Assembly (NCBI GenBank): GCA_026008535.1
Contig: BRKX01000014.1
Location: forward strand, 496,001 to 560,000
DNA length: 64,000 nt
Source: Perilla frutescens
Lineage: Eukaryota > Streptophyta > Magnoliopsida > Lamiales > Lamiaceae
Direction of reading: 5' to 3'
Shown: positions 48,378 to 60,721 of the stretch, piece after piece
Layout: each line of letters starts with the position of its first letter
How positions within the stretch are numbered: position 1 is the stretch's first letter
The notes under the pieces: generated by a model
Seen by the model: only the letters and a program-made list of their open reading frames with translations
Told to the model about the DNA's origin: nothing
The model's database searches: none
Position numbers and translations under genes: made by a program

Positions 48378-50231
48378 ATGATGGCAACTGAAACTCTCCT
48401 CCTTAGCATTAGCCTTAGGTGTTCATCACTCTTGATGATTGTTTTAGTATGTCAAGTCTCTTCTGCTAAATCTAATTCCTGCACCCCTTCTTCCTGCGGC
48501 ATCATTCGCAATATTAGCTACCCTTTCCGGCTCAAGGATGATCCCAACCACTGTGGTGATCGGAGAGCTGAATTAGCATGCGAAAACAATGTCACCTTCA
48601 TCTATCTCAACTCTCATAAATACTATGTCAAAGATATCTACTACGAAAGTTTCTACACCATGAGGGTGGTTGATGCTTCCATAAACAACGACGACACCTG
48701 CTCTTTCCCCAACTCTTCTGCATATTCTTATGACTTCAGCTATCCATCTATTACTCACTGGTTCCCAAGAGCCGATAATGTTGAGCCCCAGGATATTAAT
48801 TTGATGAGCTGCCCAACTCCGTTGAAGAATTCTTCCCTGTTTACAGATATTACTCATGACTGTGCCTCTAATTCATCATCCCTTTCCAGATTTACTTATA
48901 TTAAGGTCGGCCACATGAACGCCTCAGAGGTACCACAAACGTGCAGAATAGACCTCATTGTGATGACATCGTGGAACAAATTTATGGATTCGAATTCGAA
49001 CAAAAACATTTCACTTTCAGAAATCCACCACTCTCTCTTATATGGATTTGAACTCACCTACCAATACGATCCCTGGTACAGTCGTTCAGTGACAGCGTGG
49101 GGTAAGAATGGAAGATGCGTTAAGTTTGTCTCTTTTTTACTGGAATCCCCTATGTATATGTGGATGGGTTGTGATTAATTGATGTTCATGATTTGCTTTC
49201 TAAACTCCATGTTATCCTCTTATATTCTACATCTGATTTCCATCATCTCGTATATGTGAGTTTGTGTGTGTGTACTGCACTGCACTGCACTACCTCAGAG
49301 TCTCATGTGTATATTAATTAATCGTAACATTTATAATCCTGATCACTTGTAATGGTGTATATCTGCAGGTATCCTTTGGATTCTTGTGTGCACTGTAGGT
49401 GCGCACTTAATATTCCAACGTTTTTATATTCTTTATCAGTTTTAATTTTCGATATTAATCAAGACAGAAGATCAACCCAATGATGAAGAGTGGATAGGAT
49501 GAAAAATGATTTAGTGAAAAAAAGGTACATTGCATGCAGGTCTGTTATGTGCATTGGTAAGCCCTCCTGTAATGACCATCATTGGATTCACCGCTGTATT
49601 AGGACTCTCATATCTTGCCTTCTATCTATTATTCTGCTGGGAGATCGTTATATACAGCAGTAGCAGTAAGAATCCTTATATCCCTCTGTTTCAAGTACTC
49701 AAAATTATATATATGTTCTTCTTTGCTTATCATGTATTTGGTGTGCTTGCAGATCATCCCGTAATAATTGTTCCTCTACTGAAACAATTTGGACTACTCG
49801 TCGGTGCGTGCTTAATTTATGTTGTTGTTACTATTTCAAGTCACTTGAGATCCTCTGGTCCCAATTTGTGTGTGTCAACCATGTACCAAACCTCAAAATT
49901 ATTACTTTTCTTCCTTTTTTTTCCTCAAATTTAATTTCTTTTGGTTTAGTATAATTTTACATTATTATTTACGATTTATTCCACCCAATTAGGGTTTATA
50001 ATTATTTTTTAATATTTACTTTTCATTTTTTTAGTTAATATAAATGATTTTTCGAGTTCATATTTCCAAATTAGTTTATATAGTTTTTAAAAGTTTCAAA
50101 GTAAAAAAGTTGTAAGAATCCTTATCCTCTGTTTCAAGTACACAAAATTATATATATGCTCTTCTTTGCTTATCATGTATTTGGTGTGCTTGTAGATCCT
50201 CCCGTCCAATGTGTTCCTCTACTAGTCATCG
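48378..50231 (+). pseudogene. Kinase-less LRK10-like receptor (gene 6), truncated by a retrotransposon
   Basis: Exons 48378-49101, 49369-49398, 49540-49665, 49753-49803 and 50196-50231 are all open and phase 1: signal peptide, GUB_WAK ectodomain (SCGIIRNISYPFRLKDD, CGDRRAELACENN) and the hydrophobic exons. The mini-exon 2 of the paralogues is deleted along with its splice sites. Just past 50360 the last intron is broken off and gypsy-type gag sequence begins; no kinase exon follows before gene 7. The signal peptide lacks about six residues (QVSSAKSNSC). If transcribed it would give a membrane-anchored or secreted ectodomain, so a receptor-like protein role cannot be excluded. Confidence 0.75.
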
Positions 50232-50360
50232 GTGCGTTCTAAATTTATGTTTTTTTTTACTATTTCAAGTTGTCATCTATAAAATCATTTATTCTATTTA
50301 TCGGGATCGAAATATAGAAGATCATGACAGGGACTTAATTTTGTAGATCTTCCAAATCAT

Positions 50361-51794
50361 GAATCAAGAGCTGCAAACTTGAGGATGGCACTTAGCAGCA
50401 TCAAATAGAAGGAAAATGAGAGTTTAGCCGAGTACTGGGAGAGGTTCCAGCAGCTGTGCCGCAAGTGTCCAGACCACGGGTTCACAGATTATCAATTACT
50501 AACAAATTACTTTTACCGTGGCATGTCTACTTTTGACAGAAAAATTATTAATGCTGCGAGTGGAGGATCTCTCACAAACTAGACCCTGGCCGAGGCTAAA
50601 CAACTCATCATTGACATGGTTTCTGGAGGTCAATAGTATGAGGATGAGGACGATGACCGATATCGACCTGTTGAGTGAGTAGACAGCTCTAGTGTCAATG
50701 AGAAGATTGATGCTCTAACTTCTCTAGTTCGAGGTTTAGCTATGGCACAAATGCAAAACGTCCGCTGCGGAGTTTGCTTAGAAAATGGTCACTTTACTGA
50801 TGCTTGCCCAACTTTGCAAGAGTCTTCAACCGAGCAAACCTACTATGGGTACGGTGATGCACAATTTGATGCCCAAAGACAGAGGGATTCTGATCCGTAC
50901 TCATACATATATAACCCTGGCTGGAGGGATCATCCTAATTCCAGTTGGATGCAGCCGCAGGGTGGCCTGTATGGGCATACTGACAAGCCTGCACCCAGCA
51001 TGAGTGAAATTATGAAGTGTCTGGAGCAGAGCAGTGCCCTTGTCAATAGTTTGGCACAAAGCCAGAAAGCATTCCAGCAGGAGACGCAAGCTGCCCTAGA
51101 GAGTATGGGCACACAGATCACCCAACTCGCTACTCAAATCAACAAGATGCAAGTGAATCAGGGCAAACTCCCATCTCAAACTGAAATGAATCTAAGAGCG
51201 CATGTTTGTACTGTAACTTTGAGAAGTGCGGAGGAGTTAGCCGAGTTAGAGGCTAAGAAGAAAGAAAAGAAGCCGGAAGGGCATACTGAATGGCTGAAAA
51301 AAGAATCTGGCGAAAGGAATGAACAACCTGCTATGTCTCTTCTCTCTCAAGTAAATGCGGAATCAAAAGTTTCTAACCCTCTAGTTGCAGCACCTTTTCC
51401 TTCCAGGTCGGTTCGAAACAAGAAGGAGGATGATGAGAAGGAGATCCTCGAGATGTTCAAGAAGGTACTCTTTGGTGGGCTGACTAAAACCGCTGCAATA
51501 ACAGAAGAAGATGAGGAGATTCGAGATATCATAATGCAGTTGTATGCCACCAATGAATTTCCAACTTGGAATCTGATGGACCGTATGCCCTTACCAACTA
51601 ACTCAAAATCGATGTTACCATCTCATGTGAAGTCCTCCGTACTGGAGTTGAAGGGGCAAGAATTAAGGTTGCCCAAGCTTTTAAAGAAGCATAAAGATGT
51701 GGGATGGAGAAGATTCCTTTCGACAAGGGTAGATCTACTACCCCTGAAATTATCTCTTGATCATGCCTTTTATATGTCAAGCCTTGGACATTAA
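50361..51794 (+). pseudogene. Gypsy-type gag remnant with CCHC knuckle
   Basis: It begins inside a Retrotrans_gag domain (NESLAEYWERFQQLCRKCPDHGF, cut here as separate pieces: ESLAEYWERFQQLCRKCP, TNYFYRGM), with in-frame stops near 50580 and 50635. From 50742 a 350-residue open frame has the knuckle CGVCLENGHFTDAC (CX2CX4HX4C), a coiled-coil-like stretch (MGTQITQLATQINKMQ) and an acidic linker. It is 5' truncated at the junction with gene 6. Tat/Athila-type by resemblance; no protease or RT follows. Confidence 0.8.
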
Positions 51795-53473
51795 ACAAGG
51801 GCGCTTCTCGAGAGGCAACCCGAGCTTTTCTTGCTTTATTTCATTTTTCTTATTTCAATTAGTTGCTTACTTGTTCTGCAAAAAAAAAATAATAAAAAAA
51901 AATCTAGTTCAGTTTTTTCGTGTAGGTACCTCTTCTAGCGCTGCCCCTACCCTTGCCGAGCTCATGGAGTTGTTTGACCATTACACACCAAACTGGGCTA
52001 CTGCACTTGAGCATCGTCTGTATGCCCTTACTGACCGTCCATCCCCTTAATTGCCAGTTCGCACTCTTTCTCCCTTTGTTTTTATTTTCTTTCATTCATG
52101 TTGTGTCCATTTTGTTGACTCTCTTTCCTGCACAGCGAGGACACTATGTTGTCCAAGTGTGGGGGGGAGAAAGTTGCTGTTTTTATGTCTGGTTCTTTTC
52201 TAAATCGAAAAAAAAATTTGTGTTTTACTTATTTTTGTTGAGTATTGGCTGCCTGATATTGAAATGTACAAAGAGAAAGAGTTATAACATGGATTGTCTG
52301 GGTTTGTTTGATTGATTCTCTTGTGATTGAATTGTGCTAATGCCCGTATGTGTTCTTGGAAGATGAAATGTGCAACTTGATCAACATTTGGTGAACCTTC
52401 TAAAATGTAAGACTTGAGCCTATTGAGCATGAACATTATGTATGAAGCTCAGTTTCTTTTGAAGAGTGTGTCGGACTTGATTGCCGAATTTCTGATTTGC
52501 CTTGTTGCCATGATCATACTGCTTGTGAGTTTCCTTTTGCATAAAAATGATAAAGGCATATAGGATTAACCACTGCTTTGGCCTGAATAAATTATCCATA
52601 CCCGACACTATCCCTTAGTGAGCTCAGTTGTGTCTGAATCCTTTCTTTCTTGATTAATAGTCACTAAATAATTAAGCCTTAGCCTTTTTTGTCCTGCTCT
52701 TGTCCCTTGAAAGCATGTGAGTTATATTGGATTGTGTTGAGATGAGTTCAAATTTTACTTGAAAGAACAGTTGGTGCTGGAAATTGAAGAAAACTTGTGA
52801 AAAGCTCCTATCTTATTCCTAGAACAAAAAAAAAGAGAAAAAAGTAAAGCTTCAGAAAAAAATGGTCCGTATGCCCATACTGGAGTAGGAAGGACATGGA
52901 GGAAATAAGGGGCTGCACTTAGTTAATTTTTCTTTTAGTGCCCTGTACTGTTGAATATTAGCACACAACTTGGGAAATATTGCAATATCTGAAGAAGTAG
53001 CTGAAGAACTCTGTGATTGTGTTATAATCTGCTTACATGTTTTCACTTATTTGAGCCACTTATCCAAATTATCCTACTTAAGCACCCTGGCCCCATTACA
53101 ACCCATTTCAAAGACCTTTTAATTTGTGTATAGTTCTTACTTACTTGGTAGTGATTTTGACATATGGGCAAACCTATGTTTGAAGGTATCAAATCACGAT
53201 TTGTGTGAATTAAACAAATCTGCCCTTATCTACTTTTGAGAGAAATTGAGTTAACCCTGGTGAAGCAGGATTGACTTGCACGTTTTTTACTTGAATGAAA
53301 AGCATGTGTTTATTTCATGAAACAAGAGAAGGGTTAGTGGATTGTGGTTGGTTATGTTGTAATTCTGACTCTGAGTATTTTCAGTCTAGGGCAGCCGATG
53401 CTTGTTTTGTTTTCAAGTCTGTCTTTTGTTTAGATATGCTCGAGGACAAGCATTGTTTAAGTGTGGGGGGATT
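51795..53473 (+). mobile_element. 3' untranslated part of the gypsy element, with polypurine tract
   Basis: Two copies of a typical Tat/Athila pre-LTR motif are present: GAGGACACTATGTTGTCCAA plus GTGTGGGGGG (52138-52168) and GAGGACAAGCATTGTTTAAG plus TGTGGGGGG (53442-53470). The second directly precedes the LTR. A short frame (SSAAPTLAELMELFDHYTPN, near 51940) may be the end of a retroelement protein. No host gene. Confidence 0.6.
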
Positions 53474-54890
53474 TGATCGGGCTATTTTTACCTACTTATT
53501 TTGGGCTATTTGGTGTGAATTCTCAATGTTAATTTTTTTGTAATTATGCATTTGTGGAAAAAAGTGTGTTTTGTGAGTGATTGCAGGTAATTAACACAAA
53601 TATGAAGGAATTGGCCGAGTTTTGTGGAGATTTATGCAGTCAAGATGGTTGAAGGAAATCTGGCAAGTCTGGAAGCCATGCCGTATGGGCATACTGTCTG
53701 GAAGGGGTACCAAGATGATAGATTATGGGCCTGTGCACGCGGATTGTGGGCTGGAGTGCGCGGATTTATTGAGCATTTGGGCCTGGACGCGAATTGAATG
53801 CTATTTTACAGATTTTGGACTCTATTTTTATCTCTTTCCTAGTTAGATTAGGTTTAGGACTCTATTTCCTTAATTAAACAATTATATTTAAGGATATAGA
53901 GAGATATTAGATTAGAATTATATACAGATTTACGCAGCAGAGACGCGTTCTTGAGAGCAGATTTTCTCGTTCTTCTACTTCAAAAATTCCATCGTATTAT
54001 TCAGAATATTTAGTAGTTTGAATTCAATTATGAATTCGAGCTAGACTAACTCTTATTCCAGTAACAACTAACGAAGCCCTGGCATAGCTAAATTGTGAGA
54101 TCTAATTGCTCTTTTCTTATTTAATTAATTCGCATGCATTTGTTATTCTCTGTATTTCGAGTCTTTAATTATTTCGATATTGCTAGATAGGTACACATAT
54201 TTAGTAGATCGGAATTAATTAGTAGTCAATTAAATTGGCCATCCGTAATTGTTGTTTAAGTTTAATTAGTGGCGAAACGGTTCTACAGAACCAGGGGAAT
54301 AGCAACCTTAATTCACGGTCCTGTGTCAGAGTCTATTAATTATGAATCAGGTTCCTCTAGAACTTAAGGTTGTCGGCTTATTAAACCTATAGAGCATCTC
54401 CTACTGTTGTCAGTCAATTAGGGAAATATTTGGTGAAACGTCTTCCTGATTATCGAAAAACTACGGAGGAATTAGGCTGCATCAGTAAGCGTCTTCGGTA
54501 GGTATAACTGATTTGTATGTGTTAATTGGAATCCGGAATATTTCTTCTAATATTTTAAATCCGTTCATTTTGTTCAATTGTGAATCTCTCTATTTATTTG
54601 TTAATTTTATTTATTTTACTATAATCACAAAAATTCCCTTAAAAGTTTGGTTCTACAGATTGGAAATTTAGAGTAATTCTCACCGGTCCTTTGGGAGACG
54701 ATCTCGCTCATCGTTGTACTGTGCAGTAAGGACATACCGACTGCTGTCGGGAAATTTATTTTTAGTGTAAAATGACGCACCATTGCATAACTAGTCTCCG
54801 TGGATACGATATCCGTTCTCACCTTTATTTTACTGCAATTTACCTCGTGCGCTTGCGAGTGGAATTTTTAATGAAATAAAATTACGAACA
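53474..54890 (+). mobile_element. LTR of a Tat/Athila gypsy retrotransposon
   Basis: It starts TGATCGGGCTATTTTTACC right after the polypurine tract and ends ATTACGAACA, six bases before a primer-binding site. Length is about 1417 bp. It serves at once as 3' LTR of the left element and 5' LTR of the right one. No second copy exists in the window. Confidence 0.75.
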
Positions 54891-54896
54891 AATTTT

Positions 54897-54915
54897 TGGC
54901 GCTATTGCCGAGGAC
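54897..54915 (+). promoter_or_regulatory. Primer-binding site, tRNA-Asp type
   Basis: TGGCGCTATTGCCGAGGAC resembles TGGCGCCGTTGCCGGGGA, the complement of the plant tRNA-Asp 3' end used by Athila/Tat elements, with a few mismatches. It marks the start of an internal region. Confidence 0.7.
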
Positions 54916-55034
54916 TAGAGTAATTCTGATTGATATCCGATTTGATTATTTTGCTTTAATTTAGATTGTATTTTTTTGTTTATTTTATTTAGTTTCTACT
55001 GCATTTGATTGTTTTGGTGTTTAGCAGGTAGTTT

Positions 55035-57433
55035 ATGAACTTGCGGTCTAAGGAAACTTCTAATCTAGTCCCCTTTGATCCTGAGATCGAAGCCTTTGTC
55101 CGATACCGGAACGTAGATAGAAACAGAGTTGAGAAGATGGCGGCTAACCGAGAAGATGAGATGGCAGTCATGCGTAGAGAGATGGAGGCATTGCGCTCCT
55201 TGCTTCAGCAGCAGCAGCAAGCACCTGAGCCGCCAGTAGTTAAGCCACCGATTCGAGAGGCTCAGGAGCCTCAAGTTACTAGAAGTTTTGGTGGAATGAC
55301 ATTGCCGGCCATAGATGCCAATAATTTTGAATTGAATTCTGGGTTGATTCTGATGGTTCAGCAGAACTAATTCAGTGGAGGAGCACTTGATGACCCGAAT
55401 GTGCATCTGCTGCAGTTTCCAGAAATATGCAGCACTGTTAAGATGAATAAAGTAGGAGCAAACACTATTAGACTTCACCTTTCCTCATTTTCTCTACGAG
55501 ATAAGGTGAAGTTGTGGTATCAATCTCTAGAGCCAGACTCGGTCAGAACTTGGGTAGATTTGTGCAAGAAGTTCCTTGCAAAGTATTGTCCGTCAAGCAA
55601 AACATTGCAGATGAAGAATGAAATAACTCAGTTCAGACAGTTCGATCAAAAGCCACTCTACAAAGCTTGGGAAAGATTTTAAGATCTTATCAGAAAGTGC
55701 CCGAGCCACGGGTTTGAAGCAGATCAACAAGTGTGATACTTCTACAACGGGTTGCTGGAGAATACCCGAGATAGGATAGATGCAGCTGCAAGAGGGGCCC
55801 TATTGGAGATGTCGGTGGATAAAGCCATAGAGTTGTTGGAGAAGATGGCAGCAAACAGTGCTCAGTAGCCATCTCAAAGAAATTCGGTTCGCAGGGTAGC
55901 TGCAGTTTCATTGTCGTCTCATGATTTGAAGGAATTGACAGTGCAGATGTCCACCATGGCGAAAGCCATCACTTTGTTGACTAAGAACGGTTCAATGCCC
56001 TCAGAAATGGCATCAAAACAAGTTGCAGCAGTTCAAGATAATGTGGCCGATATGAAGTATATGCAAGGACGCAGCTACAATAACAACTTTTGACAGAATC
56101 AAGGCGGCCATCAGTACGGGAATCGGGATAGGCTTAACTATACCAATCCCGACAATTTTCAGCAGCCACCTCCCGAGTTCTCCACCACAAATGGGGTGAT
56201 CAATGAAGGAAAGAAGCCGGAGTTGGAAGAAATTCTTGGGTCATTTATGACAGCCACCAAGCAAATGATGGACATGGAAGCGGTAAAGGTGGACAACCTG
56301 ACCATTATATTCAACAAGTTCGCTACCAACACGGGGGCTCAATTAAAATTCATGGAGATTCAAATTGGTCAGTTAGCTAAAATCTTTGGAAGCCAACAGC
56401 AGAAAGGCCAGTACCCAAGCAAAACAGAGGTAAACCTGAAGGAGCAGTGCAATGCAATACATGTGTGCAGTGGCATAGAGGAAGCGAATAAGCAAAAGAC
56501 TGAAACTATTGCTGAAGAGACTCCTGAGCCCAAATATGTGCCCCCACCTCCATATGTTCCCGGTTGCCATTTCCTCAAAGATTGAAGAAGCAAGACAAGG
56601 AAGCTCAGTTTTCTCGATTTCTTAAAATCTTCAAGAAATTAACCATAAACATTCCTTTTGTCGAGGCACTAGAGAAGATGCCGAAGTACGCCAAGTTTTT
56701 GAAAGACATTTTGGCTAAGAAGAAGAAGATTGGCGAATCGGAGAGGGTGCATTTGTCTGAAGAATGTAGTGTTGTCATCCAAAGAAGTGCGCCTACAAAG
56801 TTGAAAGATCTGGGGAGTTTTTCTATCCTGTGTGCTATTGGAAGCACTAGTTTTGATCGGGTGCTATGTGATTTGGGGGCCAGCATAAACGTGATGACAC
56901 TCTCTGTCTACCATCAGCTAGGACTTGGCCCATTGAAGTCAACTTTAATGACACTGCATCTGGCAGACCGGACTCTAAGATGTCCACGTGGCGTAGTTGA
57001 AGATGTTTTGGTGAAGGTTGGGAAATTTATTTTCCCAGGTGATTTTATTATTTTGGATATGGCCGAGGATCACAAAGTTCCACCTATCTTAGGGAGACCA
57101 TTTCTGGCTACTGTGGGTGCAGTTATCAATGTGAAAAGGGGGACTCTGGTGCTGCGAATTGAAGATGAATATGAGACTTTCAGTGTCTATCAACCACTTG
57201 AAGCTCCAGTCTATGAAAAAGTGACAGTGATAGAAGTGGTCGAGTCGTCTGTAATCAAAGGTAGTTCATCAAAGACGGGCAAAACAGATCGATCAATCAA
57301 GGTTCCCGACACTGTGAAAACCAAGATCAACAAGCAGCACGGAGAGTATTGGGGGATGGCTGTCTCCATACCCCCTAAGGAGCTGAAGAAGAAAGGATTA
57401 GTGTGGCGGCGCATCTTCCACACATCTCCATAG
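55035..57433 (+). pseudogene. Athila-like gag and aspartic protease remnant
   Basis: An N-terminal gag frame starts MNLRSKETSNLVPFDPEIEA, then the gag core continues (LRDKVKLWYQSLEPDSVRTW, RTWVDLCKKFLAKYCPSS). Stops interrupt it at about 55368, 55680, 55734, 55867 and 56091, and a frameshift lies near 56570. From 56564 a 289-codon frame holds the retropepsin-like domain: CDLGASINVM near 56867, with Leu in place of Thr as in many Athila-type proteases, then ILGRPFLATVGAVINV. RT, RNase H and integrase are absent. Inactive. Confidence 0.85.
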
Positions 57434-57539
57434 CTGAGTTGCAAGAAGAAGTCGAGCTCGAGAAGTTAAATCAAGCGCTTACCGTTACATGATTTTCGTT
57501 TAATTCCATCTAAATGTTCATTTTCTTCCAATTTCCTTG

Positions 57540-57960
57540 TAGCATTTGAAGCACCACAAGCGCAAACAACTTTAGGCAACAATAGACTTAACTCATCCCA
57601 TAGACTCTGTAAATGATTTAAATATGCAAGTATTCCCAAATTGCCTTGTGCATAACTTGGTAATTCTCAACGCAATCTATACATCATCAAACCATTTGCT
57701 CCTACCAAATATATGCTTCTATTCATCCCATAATTGTTTTGAATTATCAATATAGTCAAACGACGTGACCAACTCTTTGGAGATACAATTCAATATCCAC
57801 GCAGAAATAGGGTAATCAACCTTTAACGATATCTTGAATTGCGGAGAGTTTTCATTAGGTTTAGGTAGAGTACCATCAATGAAAGCTAACTTATTTTTCG
57901 AACGTAAAGCTCTTTTGATAGATTTGCTCCAATTATGAATGTTTTTACCAGTTAATGGCG
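57540..57960 (-). pseudogene. Copia-type gag fragment
   Basis: The minus strand encodes LTGKNIHNWSKSIKRALRSK, then NKLAFIDGTLPKP, ISAWILNCISKELVTSFDYI and SKQLWDE, the N-terminal gag pattern of plant copia elements. After WDE it decays with stops. Isolated fragment without LTRs. Confidence 0.75.
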
Positions 57961-58490
57961 CGCTGCAGCAAGCTATAATCCAGAATGCTCTGAGACATGG
58001 AGTTGAAATACATCATCGATCTTCATTCAAGCTGGTTGAAGGTCACGATTCCACAGTATTCCACCTCTTTCTCATTCCTCAATTACCTCTGGTTTTGAAT
58101 GAATATTTCGATTATTTGAAGTATATTCAAGTTCTTCCTCAACTATAACATTGTATGCTGGTTTTCTGCCTCTAACCATCATTGAAGTAGATCCAAGTTC
58201 TTCCTCAGCCATAACGTTGTAGATCTAGACAATTTCAGATCTAAAAATTTCTAGCGCTGGTACCTTGTAGCTAAAAACCCATGAAATTTCTGTAAAGTAA
58301 ATTTTATTTCCCAAAATCAAGTCCCAAAAGTACAATCAACCACTATTTATAACTGCTGAATTAATAAAAGCAACAAAAAACACATTAAAGGAAATGATTC
58401 CGTGTGGTGAACATATTCTTACTCTTCCATTCTCCTGTTGCCACATCACCAATGCATGATAAGTTCACTCCATGTCAGGCTCTTTATTAG
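57961..58490. other. Unassigned spacer
   Basis: A 69-codon plus-strand frame at 57939 has no recognised family. A short repeated motif (CAAGTTCTTCCTCA... near 58127 and 58195) is present. Probably transposon debris. Confidence 0.35.
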
Positions 58491-58745
58491 GAGTGAGAAA
58501 AGATGCAAATACACCCCTAACGTTTACATGGAGGAGCGACTTCACCCTTAACGTTTTGTTTACAACAAATATATACCACCCTAACGTTTTCCAAAGAGTG
58601 CAAATTCTCTCTTTCCTTCCCAAAAATAGTGCTTTTTGTGAAAATACTATTTTATACATGATTTTTTTCGAGCACTAAAAAAATATTTATTTTTCTATAC
58701 TTTCTATTTTTTTAAATTATAATCTCCCTTTAAATATTGACCTAA

Positions 58746-58796
<51 letters not shown>

Positions 58797-58807
58797 CATC
58801 ATCATCA

Positions 58808-58859
<52 letters not shown>

Positions 58860-59223
58860 GAGTTTTAGTTCGTATTTTTGTGAATGGAATTTATTAAAAA
58901 ATATATAAAAAATACATGTAAGTTTTTTAAAATAAATATTGTTTTAGTGATGGAGAAAATCATGAATAAAATGGATTTTTTTAAAAAAAAAAACACTATT
59001 TGTTCAAAAATATAAAAATTTGAATTTTTTTTTGGATAAATCTCATCCACTAAAAATTAATTATTTTTTAGGAATGAAAAATATGAAAAAAATTTCAAAC
59101 TTCTATATTTTTTAAAAAATAGTGTTCCATTTTATTCATGATTTTTTTCATCACTAAAACATTACTTATTTTTGAATAATTTTCATTTTTTTAAAATTAT
59201 AATCTTCCTTCAAATATAGACCT

Positions 59224-59312
<89 letters not shown>

Positions 59313-59573
59313 GAGTTTAATTGAGTTTGTATTTTTTTGTGAATGAAGTTTAATAAATTTCATCCTATAAAAATTATTATTTTTTAGGGATGAAAAATAT
59401 GAAAAAAATAAAATTCTATATTTTTGAACAAAAATACTATTTTTGGGGAGGGGAGGGGAGGGGGGATTTTCACTTTTTGATAAATGTTAGGGTGTTATTT
59501 GCTCTAAAAATAACCTTAAGGGTGAATCTGCCCTTAAGGTAAACATTAGGGGTGTATATACATCGTTTTGGAA
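58491..59573. mobile_element. Element with long inverted ends and internal duplication
   Basis: The left arm (TACACCCCTAACGTTTAC, TTCACCCTTAACGTT, CACCCTAACGTTTTCC, CCAAAAATAGT) is matched by the reverse complement of the right arm (ACTATTTTTGGGG, GTTAGGGTGTTATTTGC, AAGGGTGAATCTGCCC, AAACATTAGGGGTGTATA). The arms are about 150 bp. The centre contains a diverged direct duplication (about 58640-58930 and 59110-59380), each copy with an ATT/ATC microsatellite. No coding sequence. Possibly a Mutator-like non-autonomous element. Confidence 0.55.
58748..58858. repeat. AAT/ATC/ATT compound microsatellite
   Basis: A run of AAT, then ATC, then ATT units; a related run is at 59228-59312. These produce poly-Asn/Ile/Met open frames of no significance. 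Confidence 0.95.
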
Positions 59574-60351
59574 TCTCTACACTAATAAAGAAATTAAATC
59601 CGGATCCGTGTTTTCTGGAATCCTCTTTCAGTTGTACAGAAAGAAAAATCGAATGCAGAAGACATAACTTTTCCGAGAAGACAGACTTAGTGCTCTATGG
59701 TCAATTATTTCGAGAAGAAAGACGGCCATGGCTCTGTGTAACTGTGTTTGGGATATGTGAGGAGAGAGATTAATATTCTTTAGTTTTTATTTATTTATTA
59801 AATTAAAATAAGGGTATTATGATAAATTTAGACAAAATAAATATTTTTAAAATATGGTGGCTAAAAAAGGTCTTATAGAACTTTATGCGCCAATTCTCCC
59901 ACATTAACACATAAATATATATCTTAAAATGTAATTAGTGAATATTAAAATTAGATTGAATTAATTTAATATTTTATCTATTGTCTCATGCGGTGCACGA
60001 GTCCAACGCAATTGCGCTTGACACAAAATAAAAACTATAATAATTTTGTAAAGAATTTGTAAAGAAGCAGCAACACTGCAGGCAAACGTCTAATTTTGTT
60101 GGCCGGTCACCTGAAATCCTCTTACTCAAATTTTTTAATATTATTATAATAATGAAACTATATAATTGCACATCTCAAAATAATAATATGAACTTTGTAA
60201 TTGAGACAAAGTCACTCAATTTTAATACATTCTATTGTCGAGAAAGTAGCTTGTCTGAATTTTCTACGCAAAACAACTCCTTAGTACTCTATGGTCAATT
60301 ATTCAGCGATCCAAATATAATATTACATGAAAAAAAAACCACAAAAAGTTA
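59574..60351. other. AT-rich spacer upstream of gene 7
   Basis: No gene. The segment near 60120-60310 resembles the upstream regions of the paralogues (TTACATTCTATTG..., CTCTATGGTCAATTATTCAGC), so the family-like flank begins here. Confidence 0.5.
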
Positions 60352-60610
60352 CTCCCTCCATCCTAATTATATAATCCATGTTATCCTCGCACGTAGATTA
60401 AAAATATTTATAAAAACAAGATATCAAAGTTTAACTTCCAATATTACCCTTATTTAAAATTTGACTAAAAAAATATTAAGTGATTGATTTTTAATTTTCA
60501 AGACCTAACAAGGGTATATTAGTATATTACTATGAAAAGTAATATTATTTATAATTATAAGACTATATAATTGGGACACCTCAAAATAAAACATGGACTA
60601 TATAAATTAC
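60352..60610. mobile_element. Worn Stowaway-type MITE upstream of gene 7
   Basis: The left end CTCCCTCCATCCTAATTATA is preceded by TA. The interior matches the copies before genes 2 and D. The right end (ATGGACTATATAAATTA) lacks the terminal GGGACGAAGCGAGTA, so it is truncated. Confidence 0.6.
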
Positions 60611-60721
60611 AAAAGTATTGTTTGCGTTTTTATCACGAAAGAAAAGTCTACTACCTAACATTATTCTGCACTCCTTTATGAGAAGACTAAGAAGACGACA
60701 AACTCAAGTCAATATGCCCTA

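Noticed and set aside
52137..53846. Several open frames of 60-120 codons around the gypsy LTR
   Set aside because: They fall in untranslated or LTR sequence, start at non-conserved codons and resemble no protein family.
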